Origin: an uncultured Pseudohongiella sp.
Lineage (GTDB): Bacteria > Pseudomonadota > Gammaproteobacteria > Pseudomonadales > Pseudohongiellaceae
Direction of reading: 5' to 3'
DNA: 64,000 nt
Assembly: GCA_951812715.1 (NCBI GenBank)
Contig: OX638323.1
Span: 434,001 to 498,000, forward strand
The position numbers and the translations under genes were made by a program. This document shows, piece after piece, positions 8,451 through 17,441 of this stretch. Below the pieces are notes generated by a model. The model was not told the origin of the DNA. It saw only the letters and a program-made list of their open reading frames with translations, and searched no databases. How positions within the stretch are numbered: position 1 is the first letter of the stretch; every line of letters begins with the position of its first letter.

Positions 8451-9761
8451 TCAGACGAGCCGATTGAAGAATTCCGTCACGCAAGTAAGCAGATAACCCG
8501 GATCCTGGCTGCCCGCCAATTCGCGTATCGAATGCATGCCGAATTGTGCGACGCCGATGTCGAGTACGGGAATGCCGAGTTCCGCCGCGGTCAAGGGCCC
8601 GATCGTGCTGCCGCAAGCCAGATCGGCGCGATTGGCGAACCATTGGCATGGCACGCCCGTTCGCTCGCATAGCGACCGGAACAGGGCTTTGGCGGCGCTG
8701 CCGCCGGCGTAACGCTGATTGGCGTTGCTTTTCACGACCGGCCCACCATTGAGCAGCGGCCTGTGCTCGGCGTCATGCTTGTCGGCGAAATTCGGATGTA
8801 CGCCGTGAGCATTGTCGATGGAAAGCATCAGCGATTGCTGGATGACCCTGGGAAACGCATCGGCCTGAGAGTCTTCGTTCGCGATCAGCCGCTCAAGCAC
8901 ATTGCTCAGAAAGGTTCCCTGGGCGCCCGAGGCGGATACACTGCCTACTTCCTCGTGATCGTTGCAGACTATCATCGAGGTATGTTCATTGCCGGCAGCC
9001 AGTAGCGCCCGCAAGGCAACATAGGTGCTCAACAGATTGTCGAGCCGCGCCGAAGCTATGAATTCGCCGCGCAAACCGATACGCGCCGGCGGCTGGGTAT
9101 CGTAAAGCAGCAGATCCCAGGACAGCACCCTGGCGAGGGAGGCGTCACCGTCGGCCCTCCCATCGATATTGGCTTTTTCGAGCAATATCCGCTCAAAGTC
9201 GAAGGATTCGCCTTGTCCAAGGCGCAGCGCCACCGGCGACAGTTCGGTTTGCGGATTGATATCGCGGCCCTTGTTGGCGTTCCGGTCGAGATGGATGGCG
9301 AGACTGGGAATGAAGGCAATGGGGTCGCGGAAATCCACCAGGGTGGAAATCAGTTGTCCCTCCGCATCGGCGCCCGTTACGCGGCCGGCGATGGAAAGGT
9401 CGCGGTCGTACCAGGGATGCAAAAGCACGCCGCCGTAGGTCTCGACATTGAACTGCGCATAGCCCTGGCTTTGCCGGGTCGGGCGCGGCCGAATACGCAG
9501 GCAGGGACTGTCGGTATGCACGCCTGCCAGGCGGACGCCATGTTCAAGCAACGGCTGGTGGCCTGAGCGAAAAGCGACAAGAGAACCATCGTCCCGCGTG
9601 ACAAAGCCGTCGCTCACCGTCGGCGGCCAGCGTTCCGTCTCGGACAGCTCCCGGAAACCCGCTTCCCGCAGCATCCGGCTGGCATTCTCCACCGCATGAT
9701 AAGGCGTTGGCGATCGCCGAATAAAACGCAGCAGGCCGTCAAGCAGGGCTTCGCCGTCCAT
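8451..9761 (-). CDS. apeB: M18 family aminopeptidase
   Basis: This 436-residue zinc aminopeptidase belongs to the aspartyl-aminopeptidase (M18) family, which trims acidic and other N-terminal residues in the cytoplasm. Family motifs are clear: AGVHTDSPCLRI (first metal His), NDHEEVGSVSASGAQGTFL (metal and catalytic Glu), SIDNAHGVHPNF (metal Asp) and a C-terminal GVAQFGMHSIRELAGSQD (metal His). Length is normal. It converges on mnmC with a 16-base gap. No operon partner is apparent; the next minus-strand gene upstream is a separate periplasmic isomerase. Confidence 0.93.
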   Translation of the reverse strand: MDGEALLDGLLRFIRRSPTPYHAVENASRMLREAGFRELSETERWPPTVSDGFVTRDDGSLVAFRSGHQPLLEHGVRLAGVHTDSPCLRIRPRPTRQSQGYAQFNVETYGGVLLHPWYDRDLSIAGRVTGADAEGQLISTLVDFRDPIAFIPSLAIHLDRNANKGRDINPQTELSPVALRLGQGESFDFERILLEKANIDGRADGDASLARVLSWDLLLYDTQPPARIGLRGEFIASARLDNLLSTYVALRALLAAGNEHTSMIVCNDHEEVGSVSASGAQGTFLSNVLERLIANEDSQADAFPRVIQQSLMLSIDNAHGVHPNFADKHDAEHRPLLNGGPVVKSNANQRYAGGSAAKALFRSLCERTGVPCQWFANRADLACGSTIGPLTAAELGIPVLDIGVAQFGMHSIRELAGSQDPGYLLTCVTEFFNRLV

Positions 9762-9800
9762 GTCTACTGACGAATTTGCAAGTTAGCGCCGGTGTTGGCG

Positions 9801-10520
9801 CTAATCGACGATTTCCAGCAACTCGACATCGAAAATCAATACTGAATTTGGCGGAATCGTCGGGGTCGGGGAAGATTCGCCGTACGCCAGATCCGCGGGA
9901 ATGAACAGGCGCCATTGATCGCCGACGCTCATCAGTTGCAAGGCTTCGGTCCAGCCAGGAATCACTTGCGAGAGCATGAACTGGGCCGGCTCGCCGCGGT
10001 CCACTGAACTGTCGAACACCGTGCCGTCGGTCAGCGTGCCATGATAATGCGCGACGACGCCGTCGGATGTCGATGGCGAAGCATCGCCCGGCCCGGCTAC
10101 AAGAATTTCGTATTGCAGGCCCGAATCCAATGTGACGACTTCGCCGCGCGCACCATTCTGGCTCAGGAATTCCTGGCCGGCAACGAGAGTTTCGGCCGCG
10201 GCGGCCTCGTTCTCGGCCATTTGCCGCTCCATCGATTCTTGCTGGCGCTGCTGGAAAACCTCCAGGGCCGCAACCATGTCTTCCATGCTCAAGCTGAAAT
10301 CCCCATCAAAGGAATCAGAAAGTCCCGCAAGAAAAAGCTCGGCGTCCAAATCATCCAGAAGTCCCTGGGATACAAGGTTCATGCCTACATTCATGCCGAT
10401 GGCGTAAGCAATACGATCGTTTTCATTGTCCAGGATCGGAGCTTCGTCCTGGGCCAGCGAGGCAGGCAGCCAGGCTCCGGTCAGAATGATCAGGATCAGT
10501 GTTGCCGACAATGTTCTCAT
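9801..10520 (-). CDS. periplasmic FKBP-type peptidyl-prolyl isomerase, Mip/FkpA-like
   Basis: The 239-residue protein starts with a signal peptide (about residues 1-23, cut near SLAQ). An N-terminal helical dimerisation region follows (about 30-125, with a long Glu/Gln-rich helix), then a C-terminal FKBP domain (about 140-238). The domain carries the family pattern VVAHYHGTLTDGTVFDSS, IPGWTEALQLM and LAYGESSPTPTIPPNSVLIF. Such enzymes speed proline isomerisation and act as chaperones for exported proteins. It lies divergent to the LRR lipoprotein gene, with 147 bases between. Confidence 0.93.
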   Translation of the reverse strand: MRTLSATLILIILTGAWLPASLAQDEAPILDNENDRIAYAIGMNVGMNLVSQGLLDDLDAELFLAGLSDSFDGDFSLSMEDMVAALEVFQQRQQESMERQMAENEAAAAETLVAGQEFLSQNGARGEVVTLDSGLQYEILVAGPGDASPSTSDGVVAHYHGTLTDGTVFDSSVDRGEPAQFMLSQVIPGWTEALQLMSVGDQWRLFIPADLAYGESSPTPTIPPNSVLIFDVELLEIVD

Positions 10521-10667
10521 TCTTGCTTCCTCATGTTTTCAAATATGCCCGGAAGTCGGAGCGAGCCGCTGCCGTTGCCGGCTTAGCACGCCATCTTCCG
10601 AAACAGCGCATGCTATCCATAATGCCGCGCAAATGCCAGAATATCGGCCCGGAGGCTGAACCGCGCC

Positions 10668-11177
10668 ATGAATACAAACAAGAATTTTCTGCTTTTGCTG
10701 CTATTGACCGGAATCGTGAGCGCCTGCGCTCAAAACTATTCGATATCCGTAAACGATCAGGCGCTGTTTGACCCGAGCGAGCGCTTGCCTACCGGCGAAG
10801 TCACCGATGCGGACCTGCAAGGCTGCATCAACTTAGCCTTGATGCAACAGAACGTCGACAACGCGGCCGGGCTATCGGTGTTGTCCTGTCCGAATTCCAA
10901 CGTGAGCTCGCTCGTGGCAATCGAGTTGTTGCCGCGATTGCGATTTCTCGATCTGGGCAACAACAACATCAGCAATGTGACTCCGCTGGAAAACCTGCCC
11001 TTGCTGAGCGCGCTGAATCTCTCGGAAAACGCGATCGTTGATACGGGCCCCCTGCTTAATCTCGAAAACCTGACCTCCCTGAACCTGCAAGGCAACGACG
11101 GCATTCCCTGTTCGCAGGTGGCCGAGTTGCGAGAGCGGCTTAAGGAGAATCTGCTGGGACCGGAGAGCTGCGAATAG
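10668..11177 (+). CDS. leucine-rich-repeat lipoprotein
   Basis: The 169-residue product has a hydrophobic signal sequence ending in a lipobox (VSAC, Cys near residue 20). The mature part carries three to four short LRRs in about residues 80-145, with the pattern LPRLRFLDLGNNNISNVTPL and LPLLSALNLSENAIVDTGPL. Spacing is about 22 residues, as in internalin-type repeats. The C-terminus has a paired-Cys cap (IPCSQV and ESCE). The start is supported by GGAGG at 10651. The partner it binds is unknown; a small surface or periplasmic recognition protein is the safest description. Confidence 0.8.
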   Translation: MNTNKNFLLLLLLTGIVSACAQNYSISVNDQALFDPSERLPTGEVTDADLQGCINLALMQQNVDNAAGLSVLSCPNSNVSSLVAIELLPRLRFLDLGNNNISNVTPLENLPLLSALNLSENAIVDTGPLLNLENLTSLNLQGNDGIPCSQVAELRERLKENLLGPESCE

Positions 11178-11198
11178 CGGGCGAACCGGCTTTGCGGA

Positions 11199-12512
11199 TC
11201 AACTCTCGTCGTCTTGATCGTCGCTGATCAAGTCTTCGTCGCCGGAATCGTGGAACCCGATAATTCCGGCAGGATCCTGATTGGCCGGTAATTCTTCGAC
11301 GTTGCGCAATTTCCGATCCATCACCCGGCGCCTGACATCGGTTTCATCCAGCGACTTCGAAACAGTTCCGATTTGTTTCTTCACTTTGTCGAGAACATCG
11401 CCGAACTTGCCAAACTCGACCTTGACCGCCGACAGCACCTGCCAGACTTCGCTGGAGCGCTTTTCTATGGCCAATGTGCGAAATCCCATTTGCAAGCTGT
11501 TCAATATCGCCGCAAGCGTTGTTGGTCCAGCTACGACGATTCGATACTTGCGTTGCAAGCGATCAAGCATATCCGGCGACCGCACTACTTCAGCATACAG
11601 TCCCTCCGTGGGCAGATACAGGATCGCGAAATCGGTCGTATGCGGCGGAGCGATATACTTACCGTTAATATCCTTGGCAAACCCGTCGACAGTTCTCAAC
11701 AAGGCCGCGGCGCAACGTTGCGCTTCCTCGCTGTCCGCCTTTTCCGAGGCATCAAGCAAGCGGTTATAGTCTTCCTGTGGAAATTTCGCATCGATCGGAA
11801 GCAGTACTTCCCCGCCCTCGGAATCTTCTCGTCCAGGCAGCCTGATCGCGAATTCCACGACGGCGTCCGAGCCGGGCTTCGGTTTCGCGTTTTGGGTGAA
11901 CTGCGACGGCGACAAAATCTGCTCAAGCAGCGCGCCTAGTTGAATTTCGCCCCAGGTGCCCCTTGTCTTTACATTCGACAGTACCGCCTTCAGATCGCCG
12001 ACGCCGGTCGCAAGCTCCTGCATCTCGCCCAGTCCCTTCTGTACCGCCTCCAGGCGCTCGCTAACCAGTTTGAATGACTCGCCAAGTCGCTTTTCAAGCG
12101 TTCCCTGCAATTTCTCATCGACGGTTTCACGCATCTTTTCCAACTTTTTCTCGTTGCTCTCACGCAAACTATCGAGTTGCTTTTCAACCTTCTCGGTCAG
12201 TCCGCCAATACGTTTTTCGTTTTGTTGACCGAGTTGCTTAACCTCGTCTTTCATCTCTTGCAATTTGCCGGCTTGTGTTTCCCCCAAGGCAGCTAGCGTC
12301 CTGGTAAGCGTGTCGGTATTTTGCTTTTGCGTTTGGGCGACTTCCTGGCGCAATTGCATCGCTGCTTTTGCGTTTTCGTCCCGATTTTCGCGGAACTGGC
12401 CACGTACAGCTTCAGTGGAAGCGCCATCGCTGTTACCGCGAAGCAGCAGCCAGAAGGTCAAGGCAATATTGATTGCGACCAGCAAGAAAACCAGCCCCAA
12501 GCTCAAGGTCAT
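11199..12512 (-). CDS. rmuC: DNA recombination protein RmuC
   Basis: RmuC-family proteins limit inversions at short inverted repeats and carry a predicted nuclease-like core. The 437-residue protein has an N-terminal membrane helix (residues 4-24), then a long coiled coil (about 35-150, rich in Lys, Glu and Gln). The conserved RmuC domain follows (about 165-385, with NVKTRGTWGEIQLGALLEQI and YLPTEGLYAEVV), then a strongly acidic tail. Length and layout fit the family. It stands alone on the minus strand, converging on the LRR lipoprotein gene 21 bases away. Confidence 0.93.
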   Translation of the reverse strand: MTLSLGLVFLLVAINIALTFWLLLRGNSDGASTEAVRGQFRENRDENAKAAMQLRQEVAQTQKQNTDTLTRTLAALGETQAGKLQEMKDEVKQLGQQNEKRIGGLTEKVEKQLDSLRESNEKKLEKMRETVDEKLQGTLEKRLGESFKLVSERLEAVQKGLGEMQELATGVGDLKAVLSNVKTRGTWGEIQLGALLEQILSPSQFTQNAKPKPGSDAVVEFAIRLPGREDSEGGEVLLPIDAKFPQEDYNRLLDASEKADSEEAQRCAAALLRTVDGFAKDINGKYIAPPHTTDFAILYLPTEGLYAEVVRSPDMLDRLQRKYRIVVAGPTTLAAILNSLQMGFRTLAIEKRSSEVWQVLSAVKVEFGKFGDVLDKVKKQIGTVSKSLDETDVRRRVMDRKLRNVEELPANQDPAGIIGFHDSGDEDLISDDQDDES

Positions 12513-12579
12513 GCATCTACTCCCAAGTACTCAGGAATTTCGCCGGATGTCGAGCGTAGAATTCGCGGCAATGACCGGA

Positions 12580-13677
12580 TCAAACCAGATTTTCGATAAT
12601 GACCTGGAGCAATTCACGATTGAGTTGGGTTGCCTCTTCCAACTCTTCCAGCGCATCGGAGGTGACATCGATGCTGTCGCCATTGCGTTGCAGGCGCACG
12701 GTGAAATCTCGAAACACCAGTTCCTGCTGTTGGCGGGAAGCGCCGAACAGGCGACGCACGAATCCGGGTTCCGGCAGTTCCTGAATCAAGCCGGCGAAGC
12801 GAACGTTAAACACCGAGCCATCGCGATCGGAATCGACAATCTCGATATCGGCATTGTTGAGGGCCTGTCGTACCTGCACCCAGGCTCGATCGTAGTCGAT
12901 GCGCAGTTGGAGATACGGGCTACCACCGGCATTGTCGATGAGATTTGCCTTGCGCGCGCCTTCGATGGTCCCGGCCAGCAAGCTGGCGGTCGATGCCTGG
13001 TAAATGTCATTGCGATCCGCCAGATACTGGGAGACAGCGGTAAGAATCTGTTGCTCCATTTCGAGGTTATCGGACGCTTCCGGCCATTCGACGAGGATGG
13101 GTATAGGCTGGGTGCGCAAATCCTGTATGTGTCTTACGGTGATTTCCGAGGATCCCGAATGCAGGCCCGGTTCTACCACCACGCGATACTTCTGCCGGGT
13201 TTCGGGCGCATTGCCTACTTCCAGCCAAGCGGTTTCCATGAAGCCGTCGCCGGGATTCGCCACGTCAAGCTCCAGGTTGAGCTGGGCCCAGAAATCTCTC
13301 ACCAGTGGCCAAACCTGAGCGGGTGTGGCGTCAATGACGATCCAGCGCCGATCTCCCAGGTTCTGAATTACGACCCCTTCTCGCCGGCGGGTTTCGATCG
13401 GTTTGGGCAGGGGAATCTCATCGTCGAACGTAACCCCGGATATCACCGGACTTTCCGGAATCACATAAAGCGCGTCGATGGTATAACTGTCGAGTTCGGG
13501 GGGGATTTCCATGGATGGCATGATGCGTGCGTCACGATAAGTTTCCGGGTCGCCGCCGATTCCGAGCAATCCTTCATCGCCACCGATGCCGAACAGACCA
13601 TTGCCGCCGCCGATGGAAGAGCAGCCTGAAATGACGGTTATCGCCGCCGCAATGAATATCGTCCTTGCGCTATACAT
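12580..13677 (-). CDS. bamC: outer-membrane assembly lipoprotein BamC
   Basis: BamC is an accessory lipoprotein of the Bam machine that inserts outer-membrane beta barrels. The 365-residue product has a signal peptide ending in a lipobox (VISGC, Cys19). A Gly-rich segment follows with a near-repeat (GLFGIGGDEGLLGIGGD), then two helix-grip domains. I start it at ATG 13677, overlapping the end of dapA by 8 bases; the longer in-frame reading adds 16 charged residues before the signal peptide and is unlikely. dapA-bamC adjacency is the standard gammaproteobacterial arrangement, and the overlap implies coupled translation. Confidence 0.92.
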   Translation of the reverse strand: MYSARTIFIAAAITVISGCSSIGGGNGLFGIGGDEGLLGIGGDPETYRDARIMPSMEIPPELDSYTIDALYVIPESPVISGVTFDDEIPLPKPIETRRREGVVIQNLGDRRWIVIDATPAQVWPLVRDFWAQLNLELDVANPGDGFMETAWLEVGNAPETRQKYRVVVEPGLHSGSSEITVRHIQDLRTQPIPILVEWPEASDNLEMEQQILTAVSQYLADRNDIYQASTASLLAGTIEGARKANLIDNAGGSPYLQLRIDYDRAWVQVRQALNNADIEIVDSDRDGSVFNVRFAGLIQELPEPGFVRRLFGASRQQQELVFRDFTVRLQRNGDSIDVTSDALEELEEATQLNRELLQVIIENLV

Positions 13678-14596
13678 ACAATTTCTTTTCCGCGCCTCGC
13701 GCCGGCCCTGGCCGGATTCCCGCATATGCCATGGCGGCCTCGACCCGGTCGTGAAAGGACGAATCCAATTGCACCAGTGGCAATCTGATGTCTGGCTTAA
13801 TCATGCTCATGCGTTGCAAGGCCCATTTTACCGGTACGGGATTTCCCTGCACAAACAAATCGTTGTGCAATGCCGCTAATTCATCGTTTATTGCGGCTGC
13901 CCGGTCGAATTCTCCAGCCAGGGCCAAAGCGCACATTTCCGCCATCTTGCGCGGCGCGACATTCGCCGTAACCGATATCGCGCCGCGGGCGCCAGTCTGC
14001 ATCAGCCTGAAAGTGGCGCCATCTTCGCCACTGTATACCGCCATACCTGCGACCGCGCAGCGCTCGACAAGTTCCCGGCCCCGCTCCACATCGCCGGTAG
14101 CGTCCTTGATCGCGACGATATTGTCGAGTTCGGCAAGACGCAGCACGGTCTCCAATTGCAGGTCACAGGCGGTTCTGCCAGGCACGTTGTACAGGATCTG
14201 GGGAAGATCGACTTCTTCCGCGATAGTTTTGTAATGCTGGTATAACCCTTGCTGCGAGGGTTTGTTGTAATAGGGCGTAACCAGCAGCGCGGCGTCGGCG
14301 CCGTGTTTCCGGGCGGAATCCGTCAGGTGAAGGGCCTCGCGAGTGTTATTGGAGCCAGTACCGGCTATGAGGGGAATGCGGCCGGCAACCCGGCGCACGG
14401 CATGCGCCACCAGGCCGCAATGCTCGTCATGGGAAAGGGTCGCCGATTCGCCGGTAGTGCCGGCAATCACGACAGCATGCGTGCCTGATTCGATATGCCA
14501 TTCGAGCAGCCGGTCGAAGCTGGGCAGATCGATTGAACCGTCGGCTTCCATGGGCGTTACCATGGCGACGATGCTGCCTGCAATTCCGGTTTTCAT
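13670..14596 (-). CDS. dapA: 4-hydroxy-tetrahydrodipicolinate synthase
   Basis: DapA condenses pyruvate with aspartate semialdehyde, the branch point to lysine and diaminopimelate. Visible catalytic residues are the Thr pair in GTTGESATL (about 47-48), Tyr136 in YNVPGRT, and the Schiff-base Lys164 in VAIKDATGD. From the ATG at 14596 the protein is 308 residues, somewhat longer than E. coli's 292 because of the C-terminus. A GTG three codons upstream (14605) is an alternative start. It leads the dapA-bamC pair. Confidence 0.96.
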   Translation of the reverse strand: MKTGIAGSIVAMVTPMEADGSIDLPSFDRLLEWHIESGTHAVVIAGTTGESATLSHDEHCGLVAHAVRRVAGRIPLIAGTGSNNTREALHLTDSARKHGADAALLVTPYYNKPSQQGLYQHYKTIAEEVDLPQILYNVPGRTACDLQLETVLRLAELDNIVAIKDATGDVERGRELVERCAVAGMAVYSGEDGATFRLMQTGARGAISVTANVAPRKMAEMCALALAGEFDRAAAINDELAALHNDLFVQGNPVPVKWALQRMSMIKPDIRLPLVQLDSSFHDRVEAAMAYAGIRPGPARGAEKKLYV

Positions 14597-14648
14597 GAAG
14601 CCCACTTATCCAGTCGCCAATCGCGGTTTGCCGCGGTTCCGGCCGCGA

Positions 14649-14879
14649 TCAACCTTTGCGGATCCAATAATAATAAGCCGACCGATCCTTGCGGAAATCC
14701 AGAATCCGATGGTCGCTATGTTCGGCAAACATATGAAAATCCCTTTCCGAACCGGGATCGGTCGCCACTACTTTCAATACCTGACTGGCCTGCATTCCAT
14801 TCAGCGCCAGTTTCGCTTTCAGCAATGGCATCGGACATTGCAGTCCGCTTAGATCGAGTTCCACATCGGCGTCAACCAT
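14649..14879 (-). CDS. TusA/SirA-like sulfur carrier protein
   Basis: The 76-residue protein has the TusA fold signature LDLSGLQCPMPLLKAKLAL with the persulfide-carrying Cys of the CPMP motif at residue 15. Related proteins relay sulfur to tRNA thiolation, molybdenum cofactor or other acceptors. It sits between dapA and bepA; in Pseudomonas aeruginosa I recall a TusA-like protein in the same neighbourhood linked to molybdenum-dependent nitrate respiration, so it may not be the tRNA-thiolation TusA proper. I therefore give no symbol. Confidence 0.85.
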   Translation of the reverse strand: MVDADVELDLSGLQCPMPLLKAKLALNGMQASQVLKVVATDPGSERDFHMFAEHSDHRILDFRKDRSAYYYWIRKG

Positions 14880-15006
14880 CTTCGCATTCTAGCAATTAGC
14901 CCGCTTGCATGTCTTCATTTCGGTCAGGCGACAGGGCGCTCATACCTACGTAAGGCAGGCGATATATGGTAACCTGTCCGCAATCCAATTCAGAGCCAAC
15001 TTCTTC

Positions 15007-16461
15007 ATGCGCTCGCCGCTGCTGCCAACTTTCGCGATCTTGCTTGGCGTTGCCTTCGCCATGCCCCATGCGTCCGGGCAACCACGGCTGCCGTCCCTCG
15101 GCGACCGGATTTCCGGAACCGTGTCGCTGGAAGAAGAGTTCCGCATGGGCCAGCAGTTTCTCGCCCAGATCCGGCGCAGCGCGCCGACCATTCCCGACGC
15201 TTTGCTCAACAGCTATCTCGAAAACATTACCTATCGGCTGGCGTCGCGTTCCGAACTCAAGGACCACCGCCTTTCCTTTGTCATCATCGACAGCGAGGAA
15301 CTGAACGCTTTCGCGGCGCCCGGGGGAATTATCGGAGTCAACACCGGGCTTTTTCTCAATGCCGAAAACGAGGCGGAGTTCGCCTCGGTCATGGCCCACG
15401 AGATCGCCCATGTCAGCCAGCGCCATTTCGCTCGTGGCATTGATGAAGCCCAGGCCGGCAGAATTCCCTATCTCGCCACCTTGCTGGCCAGCGTAATCGT
15501 CATGGCGACTTCGGATGCCCAGCACGGCACGGCGGCGATCACCGCCGCCCAGGGCATGGCCATCAGCAACCAGCTCCGCTTCAGCCGCAGCAACGAGGCG
15601 GAAGCCGATCGGGTCGGCCAGAACACCATGTTCAATGCCGGACTTGATCCCGACGCCATGGGTTCCCTTTTTGAACGGCTATTGTCGCTGAACCGGCTCG
15701 GCAGCCGCCCGCCCGAATTCCTGCTATCACATCCGCTGACCGAATCGCGCGTAGCCGATGCCCGTAGCCGCGCCGTGCGCTACCCGGCCCGATCTTACCT
15801 GGACGGTCTGGAATTTCGACTGATGCGCGCGCGCGTGGTCAATCATTATGCCGAAGACAAACGCTTGCTCGTGTCCGACTATGAGCGCCGGATCGGCGAA
15901 GAGCGAAGCGAGATCGAGGAAGACGCCTTTACCTATGCCCTGGCCGTGGCCTATTGGGAAAACGAGCAATACGCGCTTGCCCAGGAAACGTTGGCGCGTT
16001 TACTGTCAAAGGAGCCCAACCGTATTAGTTATGTGACAACCCAGGCGGAAATTCTCATTAGTCAGAACGAGGAAGGTCAGGCCATCCCCTTCCTGCGCCG
16101 GCACCTTGAGATCAACCCCGGCAATCACGCACTGACAATGACCCTGGCGGATGCGCTAATACAAGCCCGCAACTTCGAGCAAGCGGGCAGCCTGCTGGAT
16201 GCGCATACGCAAAACCGGCCCGAGGATCATCATGTCTGGTATCAATTGGCCGAAGTGCAAGGCCAGGCCGGCAATATCAGCCAGGTGCATCAGGCTCGGG
16301 CGGAATATTTCTCGCTGGTGGGGGACTTCTCCGCGGCACGGAATCAACTGCAATACGCATTGCGCCTCGAGCAGGACGAAGACGCGTCACTTACCGAACA
16401 AGCGCGCCTGCAACAGAAAATCACAGAGTTGGAACAACTAATCAGCGAACTCAGTGGGTGA
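15007..16461 (+). CDS. bepA: beta-barrel assembly-enhancing protease BepA (M48, TPR)
   Basis: BepA is a periplasmic zinc metalloprotease that helps LptD and other barrel proteins mature and degrades stalled ones. The 484-residue protein (E. coli 487) has a signal peptide (about 1-24), the M48 motif HEIAH at 131-135 with the third ligand in SNEAEADR (about 195-202), and C-terminal TPR repeats (about 300-480). The ATG at 15007 puts the signal peptide at the N-terminus; an upstream ATG at 14905 would add 34 residues before it. The TGA stop lies inside the conserved edge (GGGTGAGGCC) of the hairpin array that follows. Confidence 0.94.
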   Translation: MRSPLLPTFAILLGVAFAMPHASGQPRLPSLGDRISGTVSLEEEFRMGQQFLAQIRRSAPTIPDALLNSYLENITYRLASRSELKDHRLSFVIIDSEELNAFAAPGGIIGVNTGLFLNAENEAEFASVMAHEIAHVSQRHFARGIDEAQAGRIPYLATLLASVIVMATSDAQHGTAAITAAQGMAISNQLRFSRSNEAEADRVGQNTMFNAGLDPDAMGSLFERLLSLNRLGSRPPEFLLSHPLTESRVADARSRAVRYPARSYLDGLEFRLMRARVVNHYAEDKRLLVSDYERRIGEERSEIEEDAFTYALAVAYWENEQYALAQETLARLLSKEPNRISYVTTQAEILISQNEEGQAIPFLRRHLEINPGNHALTMTLADALIQARNFEQAGSLLDAHTQNRPEDHHVWYQLAEVQGQAGNISQVHQARAEYFSLVGDFSAARNQLQYALRLEQDEDASLTEQARLQQKITELEQLISELSG

Positions 16462-17441
16462 GGCCCGGTCGGCAAAGCCGACAAAAAGCAAAGCTTTTTG
16501 AGGGCCGAACGGCTCGACAAGGATGTCGAGACTGGGGATTGGAGAAACCAATGGGGTCGCGCCAGGGATGGCATGCACGATCCAGCAGAATGCAGGCACC
16601 CGGTCGGCAAAGCCGACAAAAAGCAAAGCTTTTTGAGGGCCGAACGACTTGCCAAGGGCGAGGCAAGCGATTGCGAAGCGCCAGCTTCGTGCGCAGCCCG
16701 AGCGACGCCGAGCTATGCTCGGCGGCTGGACTGGCAAGGCTGGAGGTTGGCGAAGTCGACGATTTCTCGCCAAGGACGGCATGCACGATCCAGCAGAATG
16801 CAGGCACCCGGTCGGCAAAGCCGACAAAAAGCGCAGCTTTTTGAGGGCCGAACGGCTCGACAAGGGCGAGGACAAGCGTTTACGAAGCGCAGCTTCGTGC
16901 GCAGTCCGAGCGCAGCCGAGCTGTGCTCGGAGGCCGGGCCGTCGAGACTGGGGATTGGAGAAACCAATGGGGTCGCGCCAAGGATGGGTGAGGCCCGATC
17001 GGCGCAGCCGACAAAAAGCAAAGCTTTTTGAGGGCCGAACGGCTCGACAAGGATGTCGAGACTGGGGATTGGAGAAACCATTGGGGTCGCGCCAGGGATG
17101 GCATGCACTACCATTCAGAATACCATTTACCCGGTCGGCAAAGCCGACAAAAAGCAAAGCTTTTTGAGGGCCGAACGACTTGCCAAGGGCGAGGCAAGCG
17201 ATTGCGAAGCGCCAGCTTCGTGCGCAGCCCGAGCGACGCCGAGCTATGCTTGGGTGAGACTCGGTCGGCGTAGCCGACGAAAAGCACAGCTTTTCGAGAG
17301 TCGAACGACCCGACAAGGATGTCGGGGCTGGAGGCTGGACTGGCAAGGCCGGAGATTGGCGAAGTCGACGATTTCTCGCCAAGGACGGCATGCACGATCC
17401 AGCAGAATGCAAGCGCCCGGTCGACGCAATTTATGACCGGG
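16456..17441. repeat. mosaic array of hairpin modules, six copies of a core unit
   Basis: A core GTCGGC-NNN-GCCGAC hairpin, followed by an A-rich-AGC-NNN-GCT-T-rich hairpin and GAGGGCCGAACG, starts at 16467, 16602, 16810, 16997, 17133 and 17263. Tails are shuffled: CTCGAC-aaggat-GTCGAG then a GATTGG/ACCAAT hairpin; CTTGCC/GGCAAG with further stems; or a TTGGCGA/TCTCGCCAA stem. Most end in GGCATGCAC plus a CAGAAT block, or in GGGTGAG. Copies 2 and 5 are nearly identical over about 120 bases. Copy 6 changes both sides of two stems (A-T to G-C at the second hairpin, T-A to C-G at CCCGAC/GTCGGG), so the fold is kept. Both strands stay open in several frames, but I find no real protein. Confidence 0.85.

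Noticed and set aside
16438..17412. A 324-codon open frame and others on both strands inside the repeat array
   Set aside because: They follow the hairpin repeats, have no start signals, repeat the same peptide with each unit and are open on both strands at once, as expected from stop-poor palindromic DNA.
16456..17441. CRISPR array
   Set aside because: Units differ in length and internal order, repeats are far longer than CRISPR repeats, the sequences between them are not unique spacers, and no cas genes are nearby.
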